Assembly: GCA_964019335.1 (NCBI GenBank)
Contig: OZ025654.1
Location: 310,001-374,000 of the forward strand
DNA length: 64,000 nucleotides
DNA from: Diplonema japonicum
Taxonomy: Eukaryota; Euglenozoa; Diplonemea; Diplonemida; Diplonemidae
Direction of reading: 5' to 3'
A program made the translations under genes and the position numbers. This document shows positions 31,290-41,017 of this stretch, piece after piece (position 1 is the first letter of the stretch; the number at the start of each line of letters is the position of its first letter). The notes below the pieces were generated by a model that searched no databases, was not told the DNA's origin, and saw nothing but the letters and a program-made list of their open reading frames with translations.

Positions 31290-32264
31290 TTTCTTTTTAT
31301 AGAGGGTCCCCCCCTCCTCTCGCTCCTTTGAATGATGGGGGAACATATATATTGAGTAGAGAAATAAAGAAAGGGTTAACGGTTGATGGTTGCTTTTCCG
31401 GGTGGGTATTAATTTGTTGAAAGGAGAAGCCCAACAAATGTCACCCCCCCCCCTGTTCTTTTTTGTCAAGCAAAAGAAATAAAAAAAAAAGCCCCATGTA
31501 GGGGGGGGGGAGGTATTGGTAACAGTCCTATCGGAAAAGATTGAGAAAAAAGAGGAAAGAAAAAAATTTCTTTTTTCTTACGTTCTTCTTTCTTTTTTCC
31601 CTCCTGTTTTCTCCATTTTCTGAGCCGGTCCCACAATTGCCAAAAAGAGAAGAAATAAAAAAAAAAAAGAAAAAAAAGAAGAGAAAAAAAAAAAAAAAAG
31701 AACCATAGAATAAAATCATATGAAGAGGAAGGAACAGAAAAAACAGAGAAGAAGAAAAATCTGCTTCGCTCTCCTTCTCCTTTTTCTTATTCTTTCATTC
31801 CCATTTTACAAAGCAGCTTTTCTCAGTGACAACGGGGATCTTTTATTTGGAGATGGAAGGGAAAAAAAAGAAGAGGGGGTAAAACTAGTTTTTAGAACGG
31901 TAAAGGAAAGGCGATGATTGAAGGCAAAGGCCCACTAGAGGGCCACCCTTGAAAAAGATTCTCGAAACCTTGTTCTCTAAAAAAACAATAATCTCCCCAA
32001 AGAAAAAAAAAAAGAAATGATCATATTACTAAAAGAGCTTTTCATTACCATCACAACAATGTGTACAATTTTAACTTTAAAAAAAAAGGGGGGGGTAATA
32101 GTAAAACCATGGCTCACTCTTTTGGCAGTAAAGTAAGTATTTTCATTGCACCCTTTTCGAGTGAACAAAAAAAAAGTTCTAATAGTTTAGTAGCTTCTTT
32201 TTCATTTTAAAAAGTACGGTCACAGTGGACCCACTACCTCATTTCCTTCTTTTTATCATTTTTA
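31290..32264. other. intergenic, homopolymer-rich
   Basis: No supported gene is present. A purine/pyrimidine asymmetry is strong at 31540-31710, and a G run lies near 31502. ORFs here are low-complexity. Confidence 0.6.
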
Positions 32265-33323
32265 TCAAATCTGTCTAACAGCCTCACCTGCGGCTCTCTG
32301 AGCAGCCTCAATCGCTCCTTCAATGTATCCTGGGTGCGAGAAAGATGTTTCCGTCCCAGCAAAGAGCAGCCTTCCGGAACAACAGGAGACCGACAACGAA
32401 GGGTTCGGGGACAAATGAAACATTCCCTGGTCATTGGGATCTTCGTTAATAAAGCGATCAGTCACCCAAGCATACTGCGTTACAGACGAAGGAGCTGAGG
32501 GGGCCTTCGAGGTACCCTGCGAAATAAATGCCATCGTCTGCTCAACTATCTGTGAATCCGTGTAATGCAGAGGTGAACAGAAGGCGACAATCACATTCTC
32601 CTTGCGGGTTGATGCGTCATAAAACTGGAACCCAGGGCCTCTCACGTAAGAGCTGCCAAAAACGTCGGCTGATTCCCAGAATCGTTCACTCCAGGTCATG
32701 ACAGTCTTGCTGACCTTAGACATCCAAGCAGGTGTGGCCCTCGCTGCGTTAGTCATCTCCCTTGGAAGCTGTGGATCAAAGGAAATAGTTTTCATGGTCA
32801 CCCTTGGCGGGGTGGCTATGATTACAACCTTCGCTTCGAGGTTCTCATTCTTTGTCGACACTTGCAGAACATTATCCTTGTGGGTGATCTTTGTGACAGG
32901 TGTGTTGGTCCTGACGGTGCCCGCGTCCAGCAGTTCAGCGATCTTTACGGGAAGCTGGTACATTCCTCCATCGACTCTGTCTTGGCCGGGGCCGGACCCA
33001 GGTTGCGGGATTCGTTTTAAACCCAGTTCGTCGATGAGCCTTGTGGACAAAGGGTTGTCCCTCGGCCATACCCAAGCACCACCGCCGTCGACGCCGTTCC
33101 TTCCCTTCAGCCTGCCTCCTATGGTGTCGCTGGCTTCTAAAACAGCTATTTTAAGACCCGCCTTCGCGCGCATGGTGCGCAGCGCCGCTACCATGCCCGA
33201 CAGCCCACCGCCGACTACTACTACGTCGTACAGCTCCGCCATGTTGCTCGAGGGGGCCTGCGTGGTGGGGCATGTTGTTGTTGCCGCTGCGAGAACAAAA
33301 ATAGAAGACACAAACACAAACAT
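32265..33323 (-). CDS. flavin-containing amine oxidase
   Basis: This encodes 352 residues from the ATG at 33323, which opens a hydrophobic leader (FVFVSSIFVLAAATT) before the FAD site. A longer frame upstream would overlap the neighbouring gene. The Rossmann motif is VVVVGGGLSGMVAA, followed by EASDTIGGRLKG, the usual second FAD contact. The C-terminal FAD motif is RLLFAGTETSFSHPGYIEGAI. It should oxidise an amine with oxygen, giving aldehyde, ammonia and peroxide. The substrate is not predictable. At about 350 residues it is shorter than typical monoamine oxidases (450-520), with a reduced substrate domain. Its start is only 40 nt below the stop of the next gene up, with an acceptor-like ATACCAG between them. 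Confidence 0.85.
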   Translation of the reverse strand: MFVFVSSIFVLAAATTTCPTTQAPSSNMAELYDVVVVGGGLSGMVAALRTMRAKAGLKIAVLEASDTIGGRLKGRNGVDGGGAWVWPRDNPLSTRLIDELGLKRIPQPGSGPGQDRVDGGMYQLPVKIAELLDAGTVRTNTPVTKITHKDNVLQVSTKNENLEAKVVIIATPPRVTMKTISFDPQLPREMTNAARATPAWMSKVSKTVMTWSERFWESADVFGSSYVRGPGFQFYDASTRKENVIVAFCSPLHYTDSQIVEQTMAFISQGTSKAPSAPSSVTQYAWVTDRFINEDPNDQGMFHLSPNPSLSVSCCSGRLLFAGTETSFSHPGYIEGAIEAAQRAAGEAVRQI

Positions 33324-33363
33324 TTCTTTTTCTTTTTCTTTTTCTCTCCCTGGTATGTAAATA

Positions 33364-33897
33364 CTAAAGGGTGGGTGGGTATCGGGGCAGTGTTGGCTGC
33401 AACGGTGCCGGCTTATGCAAGGATCGCCTAAACGAGGCTTGCTGCTCAACAATTGTCGACGCCCTGCGTGGCGGTGCTGGTGCGGACCTCGATGTGGCGG
33501 TTGGGCGTGCAGACGGTTCCGGCCGCCGAAGCTTACGAACATGTGAGGTAAGCGAATTCCCATCCATACTGAACCCAAGGTTGCCCTGAAGCCCCAGGGA
33601 TCGTATTATAATACCACCACCGCCTCTGTGTCCTCTAGGCTTTACGTTGAAATCCTCTGAATCCTGTAGGCTCATTCGAAACGCCCGTCGCCCTGGGGCA
33701 ACGCACAGCCTGTTCATCAAAGAGCTTCCCTGGTGTACTTCAGGCTCCGAAGGGGTGTCCAGGAGGATCCTTTCTACAGCGTTCTGTGCAGCTGCCAGCT
33801 TCTTGCTGTCCAACTCATCATCCGCCTCTGCGAACACGGTGCAGAACCTGTCCGCAAAGCGTCTGAGATCTCTTTTTAAACTTGCATTCTTCCGCAT
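33364..33897 (-). CDS. unknown 177-residue basic protein
   Basis: The N-terminal ~50 residues form a charged helix (MRKNASLKRDLRRF onward). The rest is Gly-, Ser-, Arg- and Pro-rich and probably disordered. No family is recognised. Support comes from the complete frame between two co-directional genes with minimal gaps and normal codon composition rather than homopolymer composition. Confidence 0.6.
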   Translation of the reverse strand: MRKNASLKRDLRRFADRFCTVFAEADDELDSKKLAAAQNAVERILLDTPSEPEVHQGSSLMNRLCVAPGRRAFRMSLQDSEDFNVKPRGHRGGGGIIIRSLGLQGNLGFSMDGNSLTSHVRKLRRPEPSARPTATSRSAPAPPRRASTIVEQQASFRRSLHKPAPLQPTLPRYPPTL

Positions 33898-34427
33898 TCT
33901 TTCCTAGTTTCTTTCGTTTCTTTTTTTCCTTTTTCTTCTTTTCCATAAAAAAAAAAGAAAAAAACAATGCAGCATAAAAAAGAAAAAGGTGTGGGGGAGT
34001 AATTTCCGAAGTACCCAAAAAAGAAAATACAGAATTTCATTTATAACCCAAAAGAAAGTTGAAAATGCTGTCTGTTTGGCTTATTCTGCCGGGGGTTCGC
34101 TTCAGAAAAAAAGGCTCAAAGTAAAAGACAATCTCACTGAGCAACCTCCAAAAAGAAAAATACTATCAGATATTTAATGGATAGACCCCCAACCCGTTGG
34201 GTATTAAGTGAATTTCAAAACCTTTTTGGGTCCGAAAGAAAATAAAAAAAAAGAGTTGGTTGACTGTATCGTGCACACAAGCAAACCTCTACTTCTTTTC
34301 TTTAAAAAGAAGAAGGAAAAAAAAAAGAGAGAGAGAAACAAAAAAGAAGCAAGCACATTCGTTCTCCTTCTCTCCCTGGAAAGGGAAATAATTAAAGTAC
34401 AAAAAGAAAAAGGGAGTTCGATTATGG
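33898..34427. other. intergenic with a diverged 85-bp repeat copy
   Basis: No coding signal is seen. A diverged member of the 85-bp repeat family lies at about 34250-34298 (AAGAGTTGGTTGACTGTATC, then GTGCACA, then CCTCTACTTC). Confidence 0.5.
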
Positions 34428-35171
34428 TTAGTTACCTTCTCTGTTTTCTAGAACTAAACGGCTAGTCGAAAGCCTGGTCTTGCTCTTCCTGTTCTGGAGA
34501 AGGTATTCCTCAATGAGCTGCAAGGCCTGAACGGAGCTCTCCGCCTCCGCCCCAAAACCCTTTCGCGCAATGTAAATCGACACAGCGATGCTAGACGGTG
34601 TCGCACCGTGCACGTTAGGAATGCTTGGGTCAGCATCATGAGCAAGGAGCAAGGTCACAAGGCAAATCGAAGCAGAGCTGACTGCTATATGGAGGGGGGT
34701 TGTGTGGGTAGTGACATGCAAAGGGCTGGGGAAGCAGGGTGCCTCGAGGAGCAGTTCTGTGGTGTGAGAGTTCCCACTTTTCACAGCAGCATGTAGAGCA
34801 GAGCCGCACTTCCCGTTGAAATTGATGTCGCACCTCATGCCGATGAGCTTCATCATAGTGCCATAGTGCCCGCTGCTTGAAGCGACGATCAGTGGTGTCG
34901 CCCCGTGGCTGTCTATCATGCTTGCGTGCTGGCTCAGTGCCTCCACGGCCATGTCGTCCCCTACCCGGCACGCCCTCATCATCATTTCCTCTTCTATTTT
35001 CTTCTCCCCCCTCACAGCTGTATACAACTGCTGTCGGGTGCTCTCGCCGCCGCCTCTCAGTAGTACCCACGTTGCTTCCTTCAGCTCCCTGTGCATCCGG
35101 TCCTCTTCGTTCTCGGACTCCGGTGTCGACGGTCGTGAATGACCTGCCCCATCCATAGCGTCCTCCTCCAT
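34428..35171 (-). CDS. ankyrin-repeat protein
   Basis: This encodes 247 residues from the ATG at 35171, which lies 8 nt after the acceptor-like CCCTTTTACAG. A longer upstream frame crosses that acceptor and is rejected. An acidic, coiled N-terminus (about 1-90) is followed by three or four ankyrin repeats: HGATPLIVASSSGH, CGSALHAAVKSGN, TTPLHIAVSSASI and HGATPSSIAVSIYIA. These should mediate protein binding in the cytosol or flagellum. The partner is unknown. Confidence 0.82.
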   Translation of the reverse strand: MEEDAMDGAGHSRPSTPESENEEDRMHRELKEATWVLLRGGGESTRQQLYTAVRGEKKIEEEMMMRACRVGDDMAVEALSQHASMIDSHGATPLIVASSSGHYGTMMKLIGMRCDINFNGKCGSALHAAVKSGNSHTTELLLEAPCFPSPLHVTTHTTPLHIAVSSASICLVTLLLAHDADPSIPNVHGATPSSIAVSIYIARKGFGAEAESSVQALQLIEEYLLQNRKSKTRLSTSRLVLENREGN

Positions 35172-35573
35172 TTCTTGCTCTGTAAAAGGGGGGGGTAGGT
35201 GGTGGGGGGAAAATAAAAGTTGTCTCAATTTTAGTGTGCCATGCAGTATGTGTCTAACTGGAGCCACGCAGGGTGGGCTCTCCACCCCGTCCAGGTTTCG
35301 GTTGTTTGACTGGTTGGTGCGTAAAAAGAAACCGACAAAGCTTCAGTGTGCAGGGGAATGCTCGCTGAAAAAAAGCTTCTTGCAAGCACGTGTCACAGAT
35401 GAAGGCTATAAAAAAAGAAATCCTGTAAAGTGAAAAATGTCAGGCCTGACAAACTCCAGGACGCCAAAAATAGTCATTTTCCTAAGGTTTTGTACTTTTC
35501 TATAAAAAAAAAAAAACGGACAATGTGTATTTACATCTTTTTGTTTCTCCTTCACTTCTTCAATTTCTTTTTT
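35172..35573. other. intergenic with a short dispersed repeat
   Basis: It includes the pyrimidine-rich acceptor region of the ankyrin gene and, at 35218-35255, a ~37-bp sequence shared with 36930-36964 (GTTGTCTC, ATTTTAGTG and GCCATGCAGTATGTG). Confidence 0.55.
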
Positions 35574-36185
35574 TCACAGCCGAACAGGGTTCACTGCGTA
35601 CTTCGGGAGGTCAGGATCGCAGGTCACAGCTTGTGAGCGGGACCACCCCGGGGCGAACGGGTGACAGTCGCATTTCTTTGCAGGGTTTAAATCGGTGAAG
35701 ATTTGCGACGTGCGCGGCATCCTGGGCGCCCGTGAAAACTGGTGTTCCAGTTTTGTGAAGGAGTCGCTGCGGGTGTAGGAGCAAGGATCGGGTGACTCTA
35801 CACTGAGCCGAGTCGACGCAAGATCAGTAAGAGACAGGTCACCCCCCGTGAAGTACATTACAGCCTTTCGTTTTGCTCTGCTAAAGGCACCGCTCAATGG
35901 GCGGGCCTTGCACTCCCTCATGTAGCTTACAGGCATCCATGACTCCTTAGCTTCTGGGAGCACTGCTTTTCCAAAACGACACGCTGCGATATGGCTCCTT
36001 GTGGTGACCTTGTACCCCCTTTCGACGTCGTAGCCACCAGGGCCAAGAACAGATTCCGCCCTAGGGACATGCCCGCAACCTACTTCACCTCCAACTGCAA
36101 AAGGAACCCCTCGCCTGTCTCTGCACCAGCATCCTTTGCCACAGGTGCATCTCCTTCCCGGTGCTGTGCTCGGGCGCCTTTTCAT
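35574..36185 (-). CDS. SHIPPO / sperm-tail PG-rich repeat-like protein
   Basis: This encodes 203 residues from the ATG at 36185, 10 nt after an acceptor (TTTTTTTTTACAAG). The longer upstream frame is low-complexity and rejected. A cysteine-rich N-terminus (CTCGKGCWCRD) precedes Pro-Gly-Tyr elements: LGPGGYDVERG, then a basic/aromatic stretch, and later PDPCSYTRSDSF followed by HQFSRAPR. This resembles the STPGP repeats of SHIPPO/ODF3 proteins, which line axonemal microtubules. A flagellar role is likely but the repeats are degenerate. Confidence 0.6.
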   Translation of the reverse strand: MKRRPSTAPGRRCTCGKGCWCRDRRGVPFAVGGEVGCGHVPRAESVLGPGGYDVERGYKVTTRSHIAACRFGKAVLPEAKESWMPVSYMRECKARPLSGAFSRAKRKAVMYFTGGDLSLTDLASTRLSVESPDPCSYTRSDSFTKLEHQFSRAPRMPRTSQIFTDLNPAKKCDCHPFAPGWSRSQAVTCDPDLPKYAVNPVRL

Positions 36186-37285
36186 TTTATTCTCCTTGTA
36201 AAAAAAAAAAATAATAATATGGGGAAAGAAGGGGGGGGGATATAGTAGGGAAGAAGAAGAAGAAGAAAAAAGAATCTTTTTATACATACCTTGCAACCCT
36301 AAAAATCCTTTAAAGATTTCAGGTTTATCACTTTTTTTTTTAAATAGCAGAGAACTCAAGTTGCAAGTATGTTTATAAATACAAAAAAAAAAAAAAGCCT
36401 TGGTCTTATGCGAACCTGGGGGGACTTGTTTGTGGGTTAACCTGTAGAAGGATAAACTTTTCTTCTTTTGCTGCAAATTTGAAACAAAGTGAGCTTTCTG
36501 CGAAGGTAAATGGGGTGTGAGAAAGATCATTTGTTTGTGTACGAGCGGTATTTTACCCAACTCAGTTGAAACAACAACAAAAAAAAAAACATCTCGGGCT
36601 ATATGCACAAAAAAAAAAAAAAAAGAAAAGAAAGAAATGAAAAAAAGAATCTCACGTACCATGGGTTACTACTGTAGAACTATAGCGGAAACGGGGAACC
36701 AGATCGTGTTAGGCCCCTAGGCTCGAAAAAAGGTTGTCAGACGGGATCCTTGACACAGCAAAAGGTTGGTAGAAAATGCAGGAAAAAGAAAAAAAGAAAA
36801 GAAATATATGAGTTAAAGGAAGTCTTTGCGAGACGAAAACGAAACTTTAAAAAAGAAAAAGAGAAGAAATTGCGGCTTGTAAAAGCACGTGCCTCGCTAA
36901 CATGATAAAAAAGAAATAATATAAAAAAAAGTTGTCTCGATTTTAGTGGTGCCATGCAGTATGTGACACAGCGGCCACCCTTGTGAAACTTCGCCCCGAA
37001 GCCTCCCAAGTCCCCTGTGGTCCCGAAGAAAGTAAAAGTGGAGAGGTAAAGAAAGCTTGGAAATTGAAATAGGGAGAGGGGCCACAGAAGCAATTAAAAA
37101 AAAAAAGGATGTACCTTGTTTTCACTATTCTCCCAGGTTTCTCATACTCCACCCCGTTCTTGTTTTTTTTTTTTTTTCTTTCTTGTCTGCACGGATTTTC
37201 AACTTTAAACCGTGGTATTGTGCTGGGGGATCTGACAGTTTTAATGGAAAGAACACAGTGGATTCGGTGGATCATATGGGGGGGT
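36186..37285. other. intergenic with two repeat relics
   Basis: No supported gene is present. It contains a retroelement-tail relic (36804-36836), a copy of the 37-bp repeat (36930-36964), and a short match to the 85-bp repeat core near 36438-36458 (GTTAACCTGTAGAAGGATAA). Confidence 0.55.
36804..36836 (-). repeat. relic of the 42-kb retroelement's 3' terminus
   Basis: The + strand reads ATATATGAGTTAAAGG then AAGTCTTTGCGAGACG. It matches the terminus at 42055-42085 except for one loop base. It is in the same orientation. Confidence 0.6.
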
Positions 37286-37615
37286 TTACAGCGGCCCAGG
37301 GAGATTCACCTGGTTATGAATAACCTCTAAGAAAGTAAAGAAAACCATGACCACAGTTAAGCAAGCCAGTAGTGCCCACAAGCGGTGGATCACCTTTCGC
37401 GATCTAGGTGATACTGGTGAGGGCCCCACGTGAAGAACAGCAGGAAGGGGCTCTTCTTCAATGACAACTACCTGCTCCCGTGCGGCATCGTGTTCATGCG
37501 CAAGCATCGGCATGGAAGAAGAGCTCACATTGCTCATCCCTGATGCGCAGTCCAGATTGTCCAACGAGCTCTTTGCCCAAGGCGTCATTTCTATGGTGAG
37601 TAGGCATTTACTCAT
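37286..37615 (-). CDS. small single-pass (tail-anchored type) membrane protein
   Basis: This encodes 109 residues. A hydrophilic N-terminus with an acidic patch (VVVIEEEPLPAV) precedes one hydrophobic helix (RLWALLACLTVVMVFFTFL) near residues 77-97 and a short tail. The layout suggests a tail-anchored cytosolic protein. No family is recognised. The ATG is preceded by an A-rich leader like those of neighbouring genes. Confidence 0.6.
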   Translation of the reverse strand: MSKCLLTIEMTPWAKSSLDNLDCASGMSNVSSSSMPMLAHEHDAAREQVVVIEEEPLPAVLHVGPSPVSPRSRKVIHRLWALLACLTVVMVFFTFLEVIHNQVNLPGPL

Positions 37616-37958
37616 TTTTTCTCCCCCTTTTCTCTGTTTTTTCTTTGTGGTGTGAAGAGGAAAGACAGGATTTAATAAAAAAAAAAGGGTTAGGATGGTT
37701 TAAGGGGGGGAGGGGTAAAAAAAAGGAGCATATAAAAAAAAAAGAGAAAAAAAAAAGGGGGCCTATTCTTTTTAACTTTTAATTTCTCGTTCGCCTTTCA
37801 AATTCAAAGTAATAAATAAAAAAAAATATTTATAAAAAAAAAAATAACAGAATATTAGTACGTTTTTCTTTTCTTTTTTTTTTTCTTCCCTTTCTTTTTT
37901 TTTTTGCTAACTTTTAGAAACCGCGTAAAAAAAAAAAAAAAAAAAAAAAATAGCAATA

Positions 37959-38230
37959 TTAACCATTAAAGGACCGTGAGGACATATGTGTCTTTTAAGA
38001 AAAATTCCCCAACAACCCCTGGACTTTACTAAGGCACATTGTGGTTTATCTGAAATACCCTTTTGCGCGAAGAACAAACACAAAAACCCGTCCCCGAGGG
38101 GGTTGCTTGATGTGTACTTTTGTGCATAGTATTGAGAGCGAGCTTTCTTCAGGACCTTCGAAGGAAGTGATTTCTAGTTGCTTCTTCCAACTCCAGCGCC
38201 ACAGTACTGTCCTTGTCCTTTAATGGTTAA
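37959..38230. mobile_element. piggyBac-like MITE with TTAA target duplication
   Basis: TTAA at 37959-37962 and 38227-38230 flanks a 264-bp element. Its ends are perfect 12-bp inverted repeats: CCATTAAAGGAC at 37963-37974 and GTCCTTTAATGG at 38215-38226. A further partial match (GGACA near both ends) extends the arms. It encodes no transposase. The termini differ from those of the 17.2-kb piggyBac copy, so a different autonomous element presumably moved it. Confidence 0.85.
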
Positions 38231-38319
38231 AAAATAAAAAAAAATTAATCTTTTTCCTTTTTTTCCACCGTATGTTCAGCTATTCTTTTTCCCATTCTGA
38301 AAATAAGTTGCTGAACTAG

Positions 38320-38408
38320 ACCGACCCTTCTTTTTTGTATTGTAGCCCAGCCGGGGTTAACCTGTAGAAGGATAAGCCCAACAATGCTACCACTACTCTT
38401 TTTTTTAG
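38320..38408 (-). repeat. dispersed ~85-bp repeat, tRNA-like (SINE candidate), copy B
   Basis: The core CAGCCGGGGTTAACCTGTAG, AAGGATAAGCCCAACAATGC and TACCACTACTCTT matches copy A almost exactly, with one base missing in the box B-like segment. Confidence 0.65.
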
Positions 38409-38649
38409 CAATAAATCACATATTTTCTCGTGCAAAGCAAACAAAAGAAAAAGCAGGTACATGGACATTGCAAGCAGAGCTGAGAAGCGCTCTACTCTCA
38501 AACGGCATCAGAAAAAAACGTAAAAAGAAAAATAATAAAGTAAACAAATAAGAAATAACAAAAAATGAAAAGTCTAAGCCGGATTATTTTCCCCCTTTTT
38601 TCATTTTTTTTTTCCCTCTCAAGAGTACTGGAGAAAAAAAAAAATAGAA

Positions 38650-38725
38650 AAAAAAGATTTGTACACAATGTTCTTCAACCCACAGTTGGGATGAACGGAC
38701 GGAGCTGTGTACTCCTTTTTTTTTT
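38650..38725 (-). repeat. dispersed 85-bp repeat family, diverged copy
   Basis: It shares TTTGTACACAATG, GGGATGAACGGACGGAGCTG and GTGTACTCC with the 62.8-kb member (GGGATGGACGGACAAGCTG). Confidence 0.4.
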
Positions 38726-38862
38726 TTGCAAAAAAAAAATAACGATTATTTTTTCAAAGTTGAAAAGAAGAAGATAACAGAGAACTAAAAGGAGGAAAAA
38801 ACCCGGGCTTTTTTTTTTTTTTTAAAAATAATTCTCGTCTTCCTTTTTCTTCTTTCTACTAT

Positions 38863-39291
38863 CTAACTTTCAAGATACATGGCACATGAGGTCTGCTCTA
38901 GAGCAGGAGACCCAGGTGCTTCGGGCTGAAAGAGATCAGCATCCTCGAGCAGCGGTGCCTCGACCTCAGGCTTCATTGGGGGGGATGGACCGACATCCGA
39001 CAGCTCTGTCAGCAAGCGAAGCTTTGGCTGTTTGCACCGTGGAGTAGTTACGGTTGTTGTTACTGCTGTCCACTTGCTAGCCAGTGCAGGAGGGGGTTGC
39101 GGGCTGGCCCACCGTTTTTTCACTTCCTGAGATGACGAAGCTGAAAACTCCCCTGAGGAGTTGCTCATGAAAGATCTCGGTGTACTGGAACGAGAGGAAC
39201 TCTTCGTCTTCCCCTTCTTCACTTTCACCTGAAGGGGCGTCTGTTGTGAGATCTTCTCCACCGGGGCTGCCCATCGCTGCCTGTTTACCAT
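38863..39291 (-). CDS. unknown Ser/Pro-rich basic protein
   Basis: This encodes 142 residues from the ATG at 39291 (MVNRQRW). The first half is Lys/Ser-rich (VKVKKGKTKSSSRSS), the middle has Trp-flanked Pro patches (KKRWASPQPPPALASKW), and the end is acidic. It is probably disordered and may be phosphorylated. No family is recognised. The frame has normal composition and sits in the co-directional array. Confidence 0.55.
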   Translation of the reverse strand: MVNRQRWAAPVEKISQQTPLQVKVKKGKTKSSSRSSTPRSFMSNSSGEFSASSSQEVKKRWASPQPPPALASKWTAVTTTVTTPRCKQPKLRLLTELSDVGPSPPMKPEVEAPLLEDADLFQPEAPGSPALEQTSCAMYLES

Positions 39292-39472
39292 ATTTTTTCC
39301 CTCTCCCCGTTTATCTTCCCCCCCCCCCCTCCCCCTCACCTTCTATTTTCATTTCTTTTTTTTGAGAATTATATAAAAAAAGAAGAAGAAAAAAAAAAAA
39401 ACGTAACAATGACTTTTCTTTTTTCGTTTTGTTTTACGGACACTTCCCACTTTTTTTTTTCTTTTAATTTGT

Positions 39473-41017
39473 TCACCATCCTGAGAAATCCCATTTCTTC
39501 GCTTTCTTCTTCGGGGGCATGAACGATGCCTCCGCCGGTTCCTGTTGGGGTGCAGGAGCCTCCTTGCTGTCCATGTATTTTCCGACCTCATTTGACTCGG
39601 AGTTGGCAAGGGTCGGCTGTGGCGCGGAGAACCAAGGGCGTACCTCCGACGCGGCCTTCCTCTCCTTACTCTCTAACTCGCGCAAGGCTGCCTGCTTGGA
39701 ACCATCGTGAGAGTCGTGCACACGTGCTTCAGCAGAGGTGAAGGGGTTTCTGTACACATCCACGCTTAGTATCTTGATGTCCGACTTGTCATCAGCGTCT
39801 GTAGGAGCGGTATTGATTCTGTCCAGAACGGCAAGAGACCCCATCACCTGCCCGAAAACGCTGTGCTTCCTGTCAAGGTGTGCCACTGCACCGGGTGCCG
39901 TTGTTATAAAGAACTGGGATCCGTTTGAATCAGGGCCTGAGTTGGCCATGCTGAGGGTTCCTTTTCTGTTGTGTTTCAAAGTCGGGTGGAACTCGTCGGG
40001 AAAAGGCTTTCCCCAGTATGACGAACCCCCGCAACCGGTAGCAGTTGGGTCCCCTGTTTGCGCCATGAAGTCTTTGATAACACGGTGGAAGGTAACGTTG
40101 CTGTAGTAACCCTGCTCGGCGAGCTTCACAAAGTTGTAGCAAGTCCTCGGAACGAGGCTGGAGTGCAGCTTCACATCAATGTCCCCGACTGTCGTTTGTA
40201 TTCTTGCAAGTGTCTCCGCGCCAGCTTCCTTGACACAATTGAATATTTCGTTATCAATGTCCTTTTTCGACGACTTCTTTTCATCTTTTGAGTACGGCAC
40301 GGCGGCAGAGCAGGTGAGCCCTGCAGAGGCAAATTTAACACCGTCAGGGTGAGATGTAAGAGGTTTTGTGAAGATTCCATCCACAAAGGCAGGCGTGGAA
40401 TCCTCTGTTGGTGTGGAATCGTCGGTATCCTTGCTGGCTTTTTTGACGGTTTTTTTGGTTTTTTTTTTCGAGTCGGTGGTGGAGGTTACATGGTGGAACG
40501 TTGCGGTGTTTCTGTCTTCAATCATTTTGCTCGGATCTTGGATAGTGATGATGTCCGATTTCTTGAATGGTGTCCCCTCCACCAGGTCACACCAGTTCTT
40601 TGCTTTCACGTTCATTTCATTCACAGCATCATGTGAGTAAACCCGGCCCGTCGTCCTAATCGCCACTACACGGGAGTGCTCTGTCAGCACCTTAGAGGTC
40701 ACAGGGCATATGGTTTCGTTTTTGTCGCTCTTTGTAATCTTCATTTTGTAAACATCGTCAAGTCCCATTGGTTCTCCGGTCGCGGGGTTCTTTTTGTTCT
40801 TCTGTAGATATTTCACTAGCGCTTCCTTCTCGTAGCACCTTCCGTCCTGCGTGAACACGGGGTCCTCCATGGGCAGGAATGTCAGGCAGCAGTACGTGAA
40901 AGGGAGTAGGACATATCTCGGGCCCTCGCCTTGCTTCTCCTTCATGCCTCCCATTCCATCACTGTACTCCGATGTTTTTATGTACAACCTGTCTTTGTTT
41001 CGGCCTCGCTTACCCAT
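39473..41017 (-). CDS. PPIL2: U-box-containing cyclophilin, PPIL2/CYP60 type
   Basis: This encodes 514 residues and is complete. The N-terminus MGKRGRNKDRLYIKTSEY and the U-box-like segment (YCCLTFLPMEDPVF, then GRCYEKEALVKYL, and ICPVTSKVL) match the family's E2-binding region. A Lys/Thr-rich linker (about 185-265) leads to the peptidyl-prolyl isomerase domain (about 270-430), with FHRVIKDFMAQTGDP, GSQFFITT and HSVFGQVMGSL. The active-site Arg (FHRVI), Phe, Gln and His are kept. A basic C-terminus (PPKKKAKKW) may localise it to the nucleus. In other eukaryotes the protein joins the spliceosome, which fits a genome that retains cis-introns. Length equals that of homologues. Confidence 0.93.
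   Translation of the reverse strand: MGKRGRNKDRLYIKTSEYSDGMGGMKEKQGEGPRYVLLPFTYCCLTFLPMEDPVFTQDGRCYEKEALVKYLQKNKKNPATGEPMGLDDVYKMKITKSDKNETICPVTSKVLTEHSRVVAIRTTGRVYSHDAVNEMNVKAKNWCDLVEGTPFKKSDIITIQDPSKMIEDRNTATFHHVTSTTDSKKKTKKTVKKASKDTDDSTPTEDSTPAFVDGIFTKPLTSHPDGVKFASAGLTCSAAVPYSKDEKKSSKKDIDNEIFNCVKEAGAETLARIQTTVGDIDVKLHSSLVPRTCYNFVKLAEQGYYSNVTFHRVIKDFMAQTGDPTATGCGGSSYWGKPFPDEFHPTLKHNRKGTLSMANSGPDSNGSQFFITTAPGAVAHLDRKHSVFGQVMGSLAVLDRINTAPTDADDKSDIKILSVDVYRNPFTSAEARVHDSHDGSKQAALRELESKERKAASEVRPWFSAPQPTLANSESNEVGKYMDSKEAPAPQQEPAEASFMPPKKKAKKWDFSGW

Larger units (their letters stand above)
37616..38862. other. intergenic: MITE and repeat copies, otherwise homopolymers
   Basis: Besides the TTAA-flanked MITE (37959-38230) and two copies of the 85-bp repeat family (38320-38408 and 38650-38725), only A/T tracts are seen. 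Confidence 0.55.

Noticed and set aside
33324-33578. N-terminal extension of the amine oxidase frame
   Set aside because: It overlaps the upstream gene's coding sequence and lacks conservation. The ATG at 33323 gives a signal-like leader after an acceptor.
36186-36662. N-terminal extension of the SHIPPO-like frame
   Set aside because: It is Phe/Lys-rich low complexity and crosses a T tract plus ACAAG acceptor. The ATG at 36185 is better.
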